DNA of 20,228 nt from JBEGTT01 sp041179245. Its GTDB lineage: Bacteria > Pseudomonadota > Gammaproteobacteria > Burkholderiales > Rhodocyclaceae. The stretch spans positions 1 through 20,228 of the forward strand of contig JBEGTT010000212.1 in NCBI GenBank assembly GCA_041179245.1. The letters are read 5' to 3'. Shown here piece after piece: positions 1 through 8,008 of the stretch (position 1 is its first letter; every line of letters starts with the position of its first letter). Below the pieces are notes generated by a model. It was not told the origin of the DNA. It was given only the letters and a program-made list of their open reading frames with translations, and did no database searches. A program made the translations under genes and the position numbers.

Positions 1-26
1 ACCGGTACTCCTCTGGGGACTTGAAC

Positions 27-998
27 ATGCGTAATTTTCAGCAAAACCCGCAGCTCAACGCCAATGGCGAACTCACCCATCTGTTATCGACAGAAGGCTT
101 GCCGGTTAGCATCCTGAACCGCATTCTTGATACGGCGAGTTCCTTTTTGGAAATTTCGGACCGTGAAGTCAAAAAGGTCCCTTTGCTGCGCGGCAAAAGT
201 GTTTTCAACCTATTCTTTGAAAACTCAACCCGCACCCGCACTACCTTTGAGATTGCTGCCAAACGCTTGTCTGCGGATGTGATTAATCTGGACATTGGCC
301 GGTCATCAACGGCTAAGGGCGAAACACTGCTCGACACGATCGATAACCTCTGCGCCATGCATGCCAACCTGTTCGTAGTTCGGCATGCCAGCAGCGGTGC
401 CCCTTATCTGATTGCCGATCATTTACGGCGCAGCGGGCGTACCGATATTCATGTGGTCAATGCGGGAGATGGTCGCCACGCGCATCCCACCCAAGGCTTG
501 CTGGATATGCTCACCATTCGGCATTACAAAAAGGATTTCAGCCAGCTGCGAGTTGCCATCGTCGGTGACATTCTGCATTCCCGTGTGGCGCGTTCCGACA
601 TTAATGCGCTGACCACGTTGGGCGTGCCTGAAGTTCGCGCCATTGGGCCACAAACACTGCTGCCATCGAATCTGCGGCAGATGGGGGTTCAGGTTTATCA
701 CGACATGAGTGAAGGCTTGAAGGACTGCGATGTGGTCATCATGCTGCGCCTGCAGAATGAACGAATGACCGGTGCTTTGTTACCGAGTGCGGGTGAATAT
801 TTCCGTGCCTACGGCTTAACGCCAGCCAAATTAGCGCTGGCCAAACCCGACGCCATTGTGATGCACCCCGGTCCAATGAATCGCGGTGTTGAAATTGCCT
901 CTGAAGTGGCGGATGGGCAACAAGCGGTCATCCTGCCACAAGTCACCTTCGGCATTGCCGTCCGGATGGCCGTGATGAGTATCGTCGCTGGGAATTAA
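27..998 (+). CDS. pyrB: Aspartate carbamoyltransferase catalytic subunit
   Basis: This enzyme condenses carbamoyl phosphate with aspartate, the first committed step of pyrimidine synthesis, in the cytoplasm. The 323-residue product has the family signatures in order: the carbamoyl-phosphate loop STRTR at residues 67-71, the HPTQ motif at 153-156, and HPGPMNRG at 280-287. The length is normal for the catalytic chain. I start it at the ATG at 27 because the GGGG of the likely ribosome binding site (15-18) is well spaced for it, whereas the TTG at 21 is too close. The next gene begins 18 bases downstream and is a dihydroorotase homologue lacking its metal ligands. In pseudomonads such a protein is needed structurally to form an active PyrB dodecamer, and the same is likely here. 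The promoter and any PyrR-type control lie off the left edge. Confidence 0.97.
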   Translation: MRNFQQNPQLNANGELTHLLSTEGLPVSILNRILDTASSFLEISDREVKKVPLLRGKSVFNLFFENSTRTRTTFEIAAKRLSADVINLDIGRSSTAKGETLLDTIDNLCAMHANLFVVRHASSGAPYLIADHLRRSGRTDIHVVNAGDGRHAHPTQGLLDMLTIRHYKKDFSQLRVAIVGDILHSRVARSDINALTTLGVPEVRAIGPQTLLPSNLRQMGVQVYHDMSEGLKDCDVVIMLRLQNERMTGALLPSAGEYFRAYGLTPAKLALAKPDAIVMHPGPMNRGVEIASEVADGQQAVILPQVTFGIAVRMAVMSIVAGN

Positions 999-1016
999 AG
1001 ACAGAGGAAACAGAAG

Positions 1017-2294
1017 ATGAAAATTGCGATTGAAAATGCCCGTCTAATTGACCCTCGGCACGCTGTTGATGCGGTGCTGCCCCTGTACATCGCCGATGGG
1101 CGGATTGTGGGTATCGAAACACCACCAGCCGATTTTCAGGCTGACCAAACCATTGATGCAACTGACTTAATTGCCTGTCCCGGCCTGATTGATTTGTCAG
1201 CTCGCCTACCGAATTTGAAGAGTGAACTGCACGCCGCAGTGGCAGGTGGCGTAACGACGCTGGTTTGCCCTCCTGATCGCAAACCGGTATTAGATGACCC
1301 CGAAAACGTGGAGCGCCTAGTTCGTAATGCCGCTGATATTGGCTTGGCGCGGGTACTACCACTGGGTGCCTTAACGCTGGATTTACAAGGTGAACGATTA
1401 AGCGAACTGATTACCCTCAAGAAAGCGGGATGCGTCGCTTTTTCTCAAGGGCCAAAGCCGATTCTAGATACCGAAGCCCTGCTCAGGGCCTTCGAATATG
1501 CCGCAACATTCGGTCTTTCAGTATGGCTACAACCACGCGATTATCACCTCGGCAAAAACGGGGTCGCGCATGACGGCGAAGTCGCGGCACGACTCGGCCT
1601 ACCCGGAATCCCTGTGGCCGCTGAAACGGTCGCCATTGCAACCGCCCTAGCTTTGGCAGCTCAAACCGGTGTTCGCCTGCACCTGCAACATATTTCAACG
1701 GCTGCTGGAATGTTCCTAATTGAAGCCGCGCAGGGAACAGGGCAAAAGGTCACCTGCGATGTGGGGATTCACCATCTGCACTTGTCAGAACACGACATTG
1801 GGTACTTTGACAGCCGCGCCCGTTTTGACCCACCTCTGCGCGCGTTACAAGATCGAAACGTCCTGCGTACTGCAATCAAATACGGAAAAGCAGCGATTTG
1901 TTCGGATCACACCCCCGTGGGCAACGATGACAAACTACTGCCATTCCCCGATGCTTTACCGGGTGCCACTGGGCTGGAACTGCTGTTACCCCTAACGCTG
2001 AAGTGGGCGCAAGAAACAAAAACCCCGCTCAGTGCAGCGCTGGCAACCATCACCAGCTTCCCATCAGAAATTCTGGGTAAGGATTTTTCTGATATTGGGC
2101 ATCTGGGGGTCGGTGCCAGGGCAGATATTTGTTTGTTTTCCCCTAATGAGCCTTGGGTTCCAAGCCCTGAAAACCTCCGCAGTACCGGAAAACATAGCCC
2201 ACTGGCAGACTACGAGCTGGCCGGCAAAGTTCGGCACACTTTCATGGCGGGCAAACCCGTTTTTTTGAGCCTCCCAAAACTTACAACACAGTAA
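1017..2294 (+). CDS. pyrC': Inactive dihydroorotase-like protein, PyrB partner (PyrC'/PyrX)
   Basis: This 425-residue amidohydrolase-fold protein has the length and layout of a class I dihydroorotase. Active enzymes carry D-x-H-x-H after a PGLxD motif to bind the zinc pair. Here that stretch reads D59-L-S61-A-R63, so both histidines are gone. The next ligand site, usually H-A-E-D, reads Q172-P-R-D. Other hallmarks remain, including HISTA around H225, IHHL near 251-254 and SDHTP around D297. The pattern matches the non-catalytic PyrC' of Pseudomonas, which holds PyrB in a large complex. The real dihydroorotase should be encoded elsewhere. It follows pyrB by 18 bases with a GAGGA ribosome binding site, so the two are almost certainly co-transcribed and made together. 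I infer a structural rather than a catalytic role. Confidence 0.9.
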   Translation: MKIAIENARLIDPRHAVDAVLPLYIADGRIVGIETPPADFQADQTIDATDLIACPGLIDLSARLPNLKSELHAAVAGGVTTLVCPPDRKPVLDDPENVERLVRNAADIGLARVLPLGALTLDLQGERLSELITLKKAGCVAFSQGPKPILDTEALLRAFEYAATFGLSVWLQPRDYHLGKNGVAHDGEVAARLGLPGIPVAAETVAIATALALAAQTGVRLHLQHISTAAGMFLIEAAQGTGQKVTCDVGIHHLHLSEHDIGYFDSRARFDPPLRALQDRNVLRTAIKYGKAAICSDHTPVGNDDKLLPFPDALPGATGLELLLPLTLKWAQETKTPLSAALATITSFPSEILGKDFSDIGHLGVGARADICLFSPNEPWVPSPENLRSTGKHSPLADYELAGKVRHTFMAGKPVFLSLPKLTTQ

Positions 2295-2324
2295 GAAATC
2301 AGCCGCCTGCACTCCTCTATAAGA

Positions 2325-2352
2325 TATAATTTTTAGCGGTTTTCAAACCGTT
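2325..2352 (+). promoter_or_regulatory. Candidate -10 box and adjoining palindrome upstream of the DUF485-actP pair
   Basis: A perfect TATAAT lies at 2325-2330, but no recognisable -35 box stands 16-18 bases upstream, which is typical of activator-dependent promoters. Five bases downstream, 2335-2352, is an 8-bp inverted repeat (one G-T wobble) with a 2-base centre, built around CGGTTT and AAACCG. It would overlap the transcription start, so it could be an operator or a 5' leader hairpin. No run of T follows it on either strand, so it is not an intrinsic terminator for pyrC'. Confidence 0.35.
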
Positions 2353-2395
2353 ACGCGTCGTGACAAATGAGTTGTTAAAAAAGGGAGGAACAGCG

Positions 2396-2716
2396 ATGAG
2401 TGGTGTTATGTATGAACGAATGCGAGCCAATCCTAAATTTCAGGAATTGGTAACTCGCCGTAGCCGTTTTGCCTGGACCTTAGCCATGATGGTTCTGGTT
2501 CTGTTTTACGGTTTTGTGATGGTCGTAGCTTTCAATCCGACCTCTCTGGGGCAACCCATTTCCGAAGAATCCAAGCTGACGGTTGGTGTCGCCTTGGAAT
2601 TGTGCATGTTCATTTTCTTCTGGGTACTAACCGCCGTTTATGTCAAACGCGCCAATACCGAGTTTGATGCTCTGACGCAAGAGATCGTCAAAGAAGCCTG
2701 GAAGGAAAGCAAATAA
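2396..2716 (+). CDS. DUF485 family inner-membrane protein (YjcH-like)
   Basis: This 106-residue protein has two hydrophobic segments, about residues 24-46 and 61-83, with a charged N-terminus and a charged C-terminal tail; this is the DUF485/YjcH pattern. Such proteins are usually encoded directly before the acetate symporter ActP, as here, and are thought to assist or accompany it; the biochemical role is not settled. I start it at the ATG at 2396, preceded by a strong AAGGGAGGA ribosome binding site. An in-frame GTG at 2360 has no such site. Its stop overlaps the actP start by one base (TAATG), implying translational coupling. Confidence 0.9.
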   Translation: MSGVMYERMRANPKFQELVTRRSRFAWTLAMMVLVLFYGFVMVVAFNPTSLGQPISEESKLTVGVALELCMFIFFWVLTAVYVKRANTEFDALTQEIVKEAWKESK

Positions 2717-4389
2717 TGCGCACCATCAAAATACTAACGTCTGCTTTGGCATTACTAACGGTCTCCTCCCTTGCCATCGCAGGCCCTGGCATTGACGGGC
2801 AAACCGAACAACAAGCCACCAACTGGCACGCCATCATCATGTTCTGCCTATTTGTCTCCATGACGATGGGCATCACCTACTGGGCGGCTAGCCGCACCAA
2901 ATCAACAGCGGATTTTTATACTGCTGGCGGTGGCATTACCGGTTTCCAGAATGGCTTAGCGATTGCCGGCGACTATATGTCTGCCGCAACACTGCTAGGT
3001 CTGACAGCAATGGTTTTTGGCCAAGGTTACGATGGCTATATCTACATGATGGCCTTCTTTGCTGGCTGGCCGATCATCCTTTTCCTGATGGCAGAACGCC
3101 TACGTAATCTTGGAAAATTCACTTTCTCTGACATCACTGCTTATCGCCTAGATCAAGGCAAGGTGCGAACCATGGCCGCGATTTCCTCGCTAACCGTAGT
3201 TTGTTTCTACCTGATCGCCCAGATGGTTGGTGCGGGTCAGTTGATTAAGTTGCTATTTGGTCTGGAATACAACATTGCGATCTTTGCGGTGGGTATCCTG
3301 ATGATGGTTTACGTGACCTTTGGCGGAATGGTTGCTACAACTTGGGTACAGATTATCAAAGCCTGCATGCTGCTCTGTGGCGGCACGTTAGTGATGATTC
3401 TGGCCATGAGCCAATTTGGGTTTTCTTTCCAAACCCTGATGGAACAGGCTATGTCCCTGCATAAACTGGGCGACAAACTGATGTTCCCCGGCGGTTTGCT
3501 GAAAGACCCTGTTACCGCCATTTCCATGTGCCTCGGACTTATGTTTGGTACTGCCGGTCTTCCACACATCCTGATGCGCTTCTTCACCGTGACTGACGCC
3601 AAGGAAGCACGGAAGTCTGTGCTGTACGCCTCCGGTTTTGTGGCTTACTTCTTCAACGTCATTTTCCTGATGGGCTTGTGCGCGATCATCATCGTAGGTC
3701 AAAACCCAGAATTCTTTGAGGGTGGCGTGATCGGCGGCAAGCTCATTGGTGGCGGCAATATGGTTGCGATGCATTTGGCCAAGGCCGTCGGCGGCAACAT
3801 GCTTCTAGGCTTCTTGGCGGCGGTTGCGTTTGCCACAATTCTGGCGGTAGTTTCAGGCTTGGCGCTGGCTGGTGCCTCGGCCATTTCTCACGACATCTAC
3901 GCTCGTGTGATTAAAAAGGGCCAAGTCTCAGAAACCGATGAAATTCGTGTTTCCAGACTGGCGACCATTGTGCTCGGTTTCGTCGCGATCTTCTTGGGGA
4001 TTCTGTTCGAAAAACAAAACGTGGCCTTTATGGTTGGTTTGGCCTTCGGTGTAGCCGCAGCAGCTAACTTCCCGGTACTGATTCTATCCATGTACTGGAA
4101 GGGTTTAACAACACGTGGTGCGCTGTTTGGCGGTTATGGCGGCTTGATTTCCGCTGTGATGCTGGTGGTCCTGTCTAAGTCGGTTTGGGTTGACGTAATC
4201 GGTAATGCAGCGCCGCTATTCCCCTACACCCAGCCTGCCTTGTTCGCCATGCCGGTTGCCTTTTTGCTGGCCTATATTTTCTCTAAGACAGACAAAAGCG
4301 CGCGTGCAGCACTGGAAATCGAAGCCTTTGAAGATCAGTTCGTACGTGGTCAAACTGGTTTTGGTGCAGAAGAAGCCTCTAAGCACTAA
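2716..4389 (+). CDS. actP: Cation/acetate symporter
   Basis: This is a sodium:solute symporter family (SSF) protein of 557 residues, closest in pattern to ActP, which takes up acetate and other short carboxylates with a cation. Residues 1-22 look like a cleavable signal peptide ending in AIA-GPG, a feature of ActP. About 13 membrane segments follow. The stretch near residues 70-95 (ADFYTAGGG, then AGDYMSAATLLG) is the characteristic early SSF region. The gene overlaps the preceding DUF485 gene by one base and is followed 38 bases later by a strong intrinsic terminator, so the two form a bicistronic unit. No acetyl-CoA synthetase gene is nearby. The exact substrate range is inferred from the family. 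Confidence 0.93.
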   Translation: MRTIKILTSALALLTVSSLAIAGPGIDGQTEQQATNWHAIIMFCLFVSMTMGITYWAASRTKSTADFYTAGGGITGFQNGLAIAGDYMSAATLLGLTAMVFGQGYDGYIYMMAFFAGWPIILFLMAERLRNLGKFTFSDITAYRLDQGKVRTMAAISSLTVVCFYLIAQMVGAGQLIKLLFGLEYNIAIFAVGILMMVYVTFGGMVATTWVQIIKACMLLCGGTLVMILAMSQFGFSFQTLMEQAMSLHKLGDKLMFPGGLLKDPVTAISMCLGLMFGTAGLPHILMRFFTVTDAKEARKSVLYASGFVAYFFNVIFLMGLCAIIIVGQNPEFFEGGVIGGKLIGGGNMVAMHLAKAVGGNMLLGFLAAVAFATILAVVSGLALAGASAISHDIYARVIKKGQVSETDEIRVSRLATIVLGFVAIFLGILFEKQNVAFMVGLAFGVAAAANFPVLILSMYWKGLTTRGALFGGYGGLISAVMLVVLSKSVWVDVIGNAAPLFPYTQPALFAMPVAFLLAYIFSKTDKSARAALEIEAFEDQFVRGQTGFGAEEASKH

Positions 4390-4427
4390 ACCTTTTTTAG
4401 CTGCCAAGCAGCTTAAGCAAAAAGAAC

Positions 4428-4463
4428 AAAGCCCCGCTCTCGTAACAGAATGCGGGGCTTTTT
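4428..4463. terminator. Bidirectional intrinsic terminator between actP and the nif3-like gene
   Basis: A 10-bp stem, AAAGCCCCGC at 4428-4437 and GCGGGGCTTT at 4452-4461, encloses a 14-base loop and runs into TTTTT on the plus strand. Read on the minus strand, the same hairpin ends in CTTTGTTCTTTTT, so it can serve both convergent genes. Confidence 0.88.
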
Positions 4464-4490
4464 ACTGCCTAGCAAGACCTCCGACCGCGT

Positions 4491-5249
4491 TTAGGCTGGG
4501 TTATCAATATCCACGAAGCTGCATTCAAGGTCGAAATTTGAAGCCAAGTGTTCTGCCAATGCTTTGACACCATAACGCTCTGTGGCATGGTGCCCTGCAG
4601 CAAAATAAGCAACCCCAGTTTCTCTTGCCAAATGCACGGCTGGCTCAGAAATTTCACCCGAGAAAAATGCATCAACGCCTCGCGCGATGGCTTCCTCAAA
4701 ATAACGATCACCACCGCCTGAACACCAAGCAATCCGACGAATTATTTGACTGTCTTCGCCAATCACCAGTGGGGTACGCTTGAGAACGCTCTGACATTGG
4801 TGGCGTAATGCCTTGACTGAAAGGGCGCTCCCAACTTCACCTACCCACGCAATATCCTGATCCCCAAAACGCCCCGTGGCCTGCCAATCGAATAATTTCG
4901 CTAGTTGGGCGTTATTACCAAGTTCCGGATGCGCATCGAGAGGCAGGTGATAGCCCAATAAATTGATGTCGTTAGTGAGTAGCGTTTTGATGCGTAACCG
5001 TCGAGTACCTACTACACGACTGTCTTCGCCTTTCCAAAAATAGCCGTGATGCACGAGTACCGCATCGGCTTTGAGTCGTACCGCTTCATTGAGCAACGCT
5101 TGGCAAGCACTTACGCCTGCAACAATGCGGGAAATCGTTGGGGCGCCTTCCACTTGCAACCCATTTGGACAATAGTCACGGAAGCGCGGAACCGCTAACA
5201 GGTTATCAAGATAACGCGCCAACTCATCCCGTTTTACGCCTTGGCTCAT
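4491..5249 (-). CDS. NIF3-like dinuclear metal-centre protein (YbgI/GTP cyclohydrolase I type 2 family)
   Basis: This 252-residue protein has the NIF3/YbgI metal-site pattern: LVHHG with H67-H68, LPLDAH with D105, and HHATE with H220 and E224, matching the H-H, D and H-x3-E ligands known in E. coli YbgI. Family members form hexameric rings with two metal ions per subunit; the physiological reaction is unclear and the GTP cyclohydrolase label often given is not proven for most members. Its ATG overlaps the tatC stop (ATGA at 5246-5249), so it is the last gene of the hisE-hinT-tat unit. A terminator follows at 4428-4463. Confidence 0.9.
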   Translation of the reverse strand: MSQGVKRDELARYLDNLLAVPRFRDYCPNGLQVEGAPTISRIVAGVSACQALLNEAVRLKADAVLVHHGYFWKGEDSRVVGTRRLRIKTLLTNDINLLGYHLPLDAHPELGNNAQLAKLFDWQATGRFGDQDIAWVGEVGSALSVKALRHQCQSVLKRTPLVIGEDSQIIRRIAWCSGGGDRYFEEAIARGVDAFFSGEISEPAVHLARETGVAYFAAGHHATERYGVKALAEHLASNFDLECSFVDIDNPA

Positions 5250-5983
5250 CCTGCTTTTTCGCGAGTACCCGTAAAGCCGGCGATAAAAACACCCAGCTCA
5301 AATAACAGCCAAAGCGGCACGGCAAGCATGACTTGAGAAAGAACATCCGGGGGCGTAAATACAGCACCAATCACAAATGCACCGACAATCACGTAAGGAC
5401 GCATTTCTTTGAGTTTTGCGACACTGACAATGCCAATGTGCACCAGCACAATCACAATGACGGGCACTTCAAAGGTCACCCCAAAAGCCATGAAGGTGGA
5501 CAACACAAAGGATAAGTATTTATCGATATCCGTCATCCACGCTACGCCCTCTGGGGCCACGCTAGACATGAAATGGAAGATGGTCGGAAAAACCAGAAAA
5601 AAAGCAAAGCTCATGCCGGCAAAAAAGAGGAACACGCTGGCAATAATCAGCGGCAGAACCAGTTTCTTTTCGTGCGCATATAAGCCGGGAGCAACAAATG
5701 CCCACGCTTGGTAAAGGATGATCGGCAAAGCAATTAGAAACGCCACCATCAAGGTGACTTTCATTGGCACCAGAAAAACGCCGACCACATCGGTAGCTAT
5801 CATCTGCCCGCCAGCGGGTAGTGATTCCAACAGTGGTTGCGCCAGCAAGGCGTAGAGGTCTTTGGACCAAGGAAACAGGCACACAAAAACAAGCACCAAC
5901 GCCAACAATGAGCGGATGAGGCGATCCCGAAGTTCAAACAGGTGAGATAAGAACGAGGACGCGTCAGTGGTTTCTTCGGTCAT
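5246..5983 (-). CDS. tatC: Sec-independent protein translocase subunit TatC
   Basis: TatC is the receptor of the twin-arginine translocase: it binds the RR signal peptide of folded proteins at the inner membrane. The 245-residue product has six hydrophobic segments and the conserved N-terminal signature FLSHLFELRDR, with E17 at the place of the signal-peptide-binding glutamate. The membrane-embedded glutamate is also present in the FGVTFEVPV motif. Length is normal. It overlaps tatB upstream and the nif3-like gene downstream, each by four bases (ATGA), indicating coupled translation. Confidence 0.96.
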   Translation of the reverse strand: MTEETTDASSFLSHLFELRDRLIRSLLALVLVFVCLFPWSKDLYALLAQPLLESLPAGGQMIATDVVGVFLVPMKVTLMVAFLIALPIILYQAWAFVAPGLYAHEKKLVLPLIIASVFLFFAGMSFAFFLVFPTIFHFMSSVAPEGVAWMTDIDKYLSFVLSTFMAFGVTFEVPVIVIVLVHIGIVSVAKLKEMRPYVIVGAFVIGAVFTPPDVLSQVMLAVPLWLLFELGVFIAGFTGTREKAG

Positions 5984-6351
5984 GCCTGCGCCGTTGTTTT
6001 GGGATCAGCGCTGACCGCTTGGGTTAAAGTTGGTTGTAGCACTGGTTGCGGCTGGACTGGCTCAATGACCGCACTTGAAATACCACCCAGCGCAGCTTGT
6101 GCCTCATCCATCTCTTCACGTACTGATTGCTCTAAAGTACGAACAGAATCAGTCATCTGCGACTGGAGCTTTTTCAGCTCATCGAGCTGCATTTCACGGT
6201 TGATGTCAGTTTTCACATCATTCACATAACGCTGAGCGCGCCCGAGCAAATGACCCAAGGTACGTGCTACCGCAGGAAGCTTTTCCGGCCCGATCACGAT
6301 CAGCGCAACGATACCAATAACCAGCAGCTCGGAAAATCCAACATCAAACAT
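5980..6351 (-). CDS. tatB: Sec-independent protein translocase subunit TatB
   Basis: TatB works with TatC in recognising Tat substrates. The 123-residue protein has a single N-terminal membrane helix containing E8, a GP hinge at residues 21-22 (IVIGPEKLP), an amphipathic helix, then a long charged and finally proline/glutamine-rich tail. The acidic residue in the membrane helix and the GPE hinge distinguish it from TatA. Its stop overlaps the tatC start (ATGA at 5980-5983), and tatA ends 13 bases upstream. Confidence 0.95.
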   Translation of the reverse strand: MFDVGFSELLVIGIVALIVIGPEKLPAVARTLGHLLGRAQRYVNDVKTDINREMQLDELKKLQSQMTDSVRTLEQSVREEMDEAQAALGGISSAVIEPVQPQPVLQPTLTQAVSADPKTTAQA

Positions 6352-6364
6352 CAGCGCGGATCAC

Positions 6365-6610
6365 TTAACTGATGGTCTTGTCTTTAACCGGAACATCAAT
6401 GGTTTGCCCACTGACGTGCGGAGGCTGAGCGGCCGGGGGAGGCGAGGAAGTGGCAGCATCTGCCGCTGCACCACCCTCTTTCATCCCGTCTTTGAAGCCT
6501 TTAACGGCCCCGCCCAAGTCTTGTCCGATATTGCGCAGCTTCTTGGTACCAAAAACCAGCATGACAATAACCAACACAATTAACCAATGCCAAATACTGA
6601 AGCTTCCCAT
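6365..6610 (-). CDS. tatA: Sec-independent protein translocase subunit TatA
   Basis: TatA oligomerises to let folded Tat substrates cross the inner membrane. The 81-residue protein has a short N-terminal membrane helix (about residues 5-20), the F20-G21 hinge with FGTKKLRNIG, an amphipathic helix containing LGGAVKGFKDGMKE, then a low-complexity Ala/Pro tail. All are standard for TatA. It lies between hinT (24 bases upstream) and tatB (13 bases downstream), completing a tatABC cluster that serves the exported redox proteins of the cell. Confidence 0.96.
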   Translation of the reverse strand: MGSFSIWHWLIVLVIVMLVFGTKKLRNIGQDLGGAVKGFKDGMKEGGAAADAATSSPPPAAQPPHVSGQTIDVPVKDKTIS

Positions 6611-6634
6611 GAGGTTGTCCTTCTCAATGTTTGT

Positions 6635-6988
6635 TTATTGCTCTTTTTTGAGCATCGGCCCAACAGGAACCGAGCCACCCACAATATGCGCATGTAAATG
6701 CGGGACTTCCTGCATACCAATACGCCCCGAATTGATAATAAAACGGAAGCCATCTGGACTTCCATGAGCCACGGCAATTTCACCCGCTTTGGCCATCATC
6801 CGTCCTAGGGTAACTTCATCCGTCAACGAAACTGTCAGCAGAGACTCAATGTGAGACTTCGGTATGACCAGAATATGGACTTCCCGCTGGGGGGCAACAT
6901 CGTGAAACGCGAGGATGTACTCATCTTCATAAATCTTCTTAGCGGGGATTTCCCCACGAACGATTTTGCAGAAAATGCAGTTATTCAT
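6635..6988 (-). CDS. hinT: HIT family purine nucleoside phosphoramidase
   Basis: HinT proteins hydrolyse adenosine 5'-phosphoramidates and aminoacyl-AMP in the cytoplasm. The 117-residue product carries the histidine triad H97-L-H99-A-H101, with H99 as the expected nucleophile, and an N-terminal C4-x2-C7 pair seen in many HIT proteins. The start overlaps the hisE stop by four bases (ATGA at 6985-6988). The position between hisE and tatA is a recurring arrangement in beta- and some gammaproteobacteria; no functional link between them is known. Confidence 0.94.
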   Translation of the reverse strand: MNNCIFCKIVRGEIPAKKIYEDEYILAFHDVAPQREVHILVIPKSHIESLLTVSLTDEVTLGRMMAKAGEIAVAHGSPDGFRFIINSGRIGMQEVPHLHAHIVGGSVPVGPMLKKEQ

Positions 6989-7314
6989 TTCAGGATCTCG
7001 CGCGCCTTTTTCTCATCAATCCCAGAGATTCCTTCACGACGGCGCATTTCCTGAGACACGTCTTCAATGCCCAAGCCGTAGAACGCCAGCAATACCAGAA
7101 CGTGGTAAATAACGTCTGTGGATTCCCACACGACATTCAAACGCTTGCCTTCCTTGCCCGCCATGATTAATTCGGCAGTTTCTTCGCCAATTTTCTTAAG
7201 GATCGCATCGGGGCCCTTGGCAAACAACTGGGCTGTGTAAGACGTTTCCGGATCGGCATTTCGGCGAGACGCCAGTGTTTCGGAGAGGCGATGGAGAATA
7301 TCGTGAGTGCTCAT
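6985..7314 (-). CDS. hisE: Phosphoribosyl-ATP pyrophosphatase
   Basis: HisE removes pyrophosphate from phosphoribosyl-ATP, the second step of histidine synthesis. The 109-residue protein shows the all-alpha NTP-pyrophosphatase motifs KKIGEETAEL (E44, E45, E48) and E64-S-T-D67, which bind magnesium. It is a stand-alone HisE, not fused to HisI, and no other his gene is in the window. The ATG at 7314 has an AAGGA ribosome binding site. A regulator gene on the same strand ends 78 bases upstream without a terminator between, so hisE may be read from that gene's promoter, from a local one (see 7364-7390), or both. Confidence 0.95.
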   Translation of the reverse strand: MSTHDILHRLSETLASRRNADPETSYTAQLFAKGPDAILKKIGEETAELIMAGKEGKRLNVVWESTDVIYHVLVLLAFYGLGIEDVSQEMRRREGISGIDEKKAREILK

Positions 7315-7363
7315 GCTGTTTTCCTTGGCAATTGTTAAGTTTTTGACCGAAGCAGATTGTGCG

Positions 7364-7390
7364 ATTCTACCCCAACAATTTTACCTTCAA
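7364..7390 (-). promoter_or_regulatory. hisE: Possible promoter for the hisE-hinT-tatABC-nif3 genes
   Basis: On the minus strand TTGAAG (7385-7390) is followed 15 bases later by TAGAAT (7364-7369). The spacer is short, or 16 if CTTGAA is taken as the -35 box. The start would be about 43 bases before the hisE ATG. AATTGTT at 7330-7336 and AACAATT at 7374-7380 form an inverted repeat flanking the -10 box. This is weak evidence. Confidence 0.3.
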
Positions 7391-7392
7391 GC

Positions 7393-8001
7393 TCAGGCGC
7401 GACGGCCCATCCGACTGCGCTGGGTGATTAGCGCCTGTAAATAGCCACGAATTTCGTGGAAAGGGATCGGTTTACCATAAACGGTGATGGTGTCAGGGAT
7501 AGAACCTTTGGCATCAATTTCTTCGCGGGTCAGACTACTGATCACCAGAATGTTCATGGTGCTCAATTCCGGTTTACTTCGAAGCGTGCGAATGACTTCA
7601 AAACCATCTAGACCAGGAAGCAGCAGGTCAACCACAATGACATCCGGGCGATCCAAGCCAATTTGCACCAAGCTTTCGTAACCATTCCCAACAATCTTGA
7701 CGTCTAGTGGAAGCCCCCAACTAGCCATCGTCAAACGATATTGTTCTTGGAAAAACGGATCATCTTCGGCAATTAGAATTTTTAATGCCAGCGAAGCGGG
7801 GGGAGCCTGAAACTGTGGCTGACGCTGGCTAAGATAGGCTTCAATGGCCCTAACACTCACTCGGCGATGGCCGCCTGCTGTTTTCCAAGCGAGCAAGGTT
7901 CCCCGTTCCACCATGTTTTGAACAGTTCCCAGCGACACCCCCAGCATGCGGGCGGCTTCGCGTGTACTGCAATAGGTATCGTCTTGATGGTTGTTCGGCA
8001 T
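7393..8001 (-). CDS. Excisionase/MerR-type HTH and response-regulator receiver fusion protein
   Basis: This 202-residue protein joins an N-terminal winged-HTH of the excisionase/MerR type (about residues 10-57, with STREAARMLGVS, then GTVQNMVERG and AGGHRRVS) to a C-terminal receiver domain (about 74-192). The receiver has every catalytic residue: acidic pocket E79-D80-D81, phosphoacceptor D125 in VVDLLLPG, S155/S156 and K177 in YGKP. Most response regulators have the receiver first, so this order is reversed. It should be a phosphorylation-controlled DNA-binding protein; its kinase and targets are unknown. I chose the ATG at 8001 because the HTH begins right after it, and an extended -10 promoter lies just upstream; the longer open frame beyond it crosses the peroxiredoxin terminator. 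No histidine kinase is adjacent. Confidence 0.85.
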   Translation of the reverse strand: MPNNHQDDTYCSTREAARMLGVSLGTVQNMVERGTLLAWKTAGGHRRVSVRAIEAYLSQRQPQFQAPPASLALKILIAEDDPFFQEQYRLTMASWGLPLDVKIVGNGYESLVQIGLDRPDVIVVDLLLPGLDGFEVIRTLRSKPELSTMNILVISSLTREEIDAKGSIPDTITVYGKPIPFHEIRGYLQALITQRSRMGRRA

Positions 8002-8008
8002 ATTTTCT

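Noticed and set aside
4399..4413. Small hairpin AGCTGC-CAA-GCAGCT after actP
   Set aside because: It has no T tail on either strand; the GC-rich hairpin at 4428-4463 is a much better terminator.
4469..4732. 87-residue minus-strand frame overlapping the nif3-like gene
   Set aside because: It is another frame of the same region, with no family features, while the NIF3 metal-site motifs are intact in the chosen frame.
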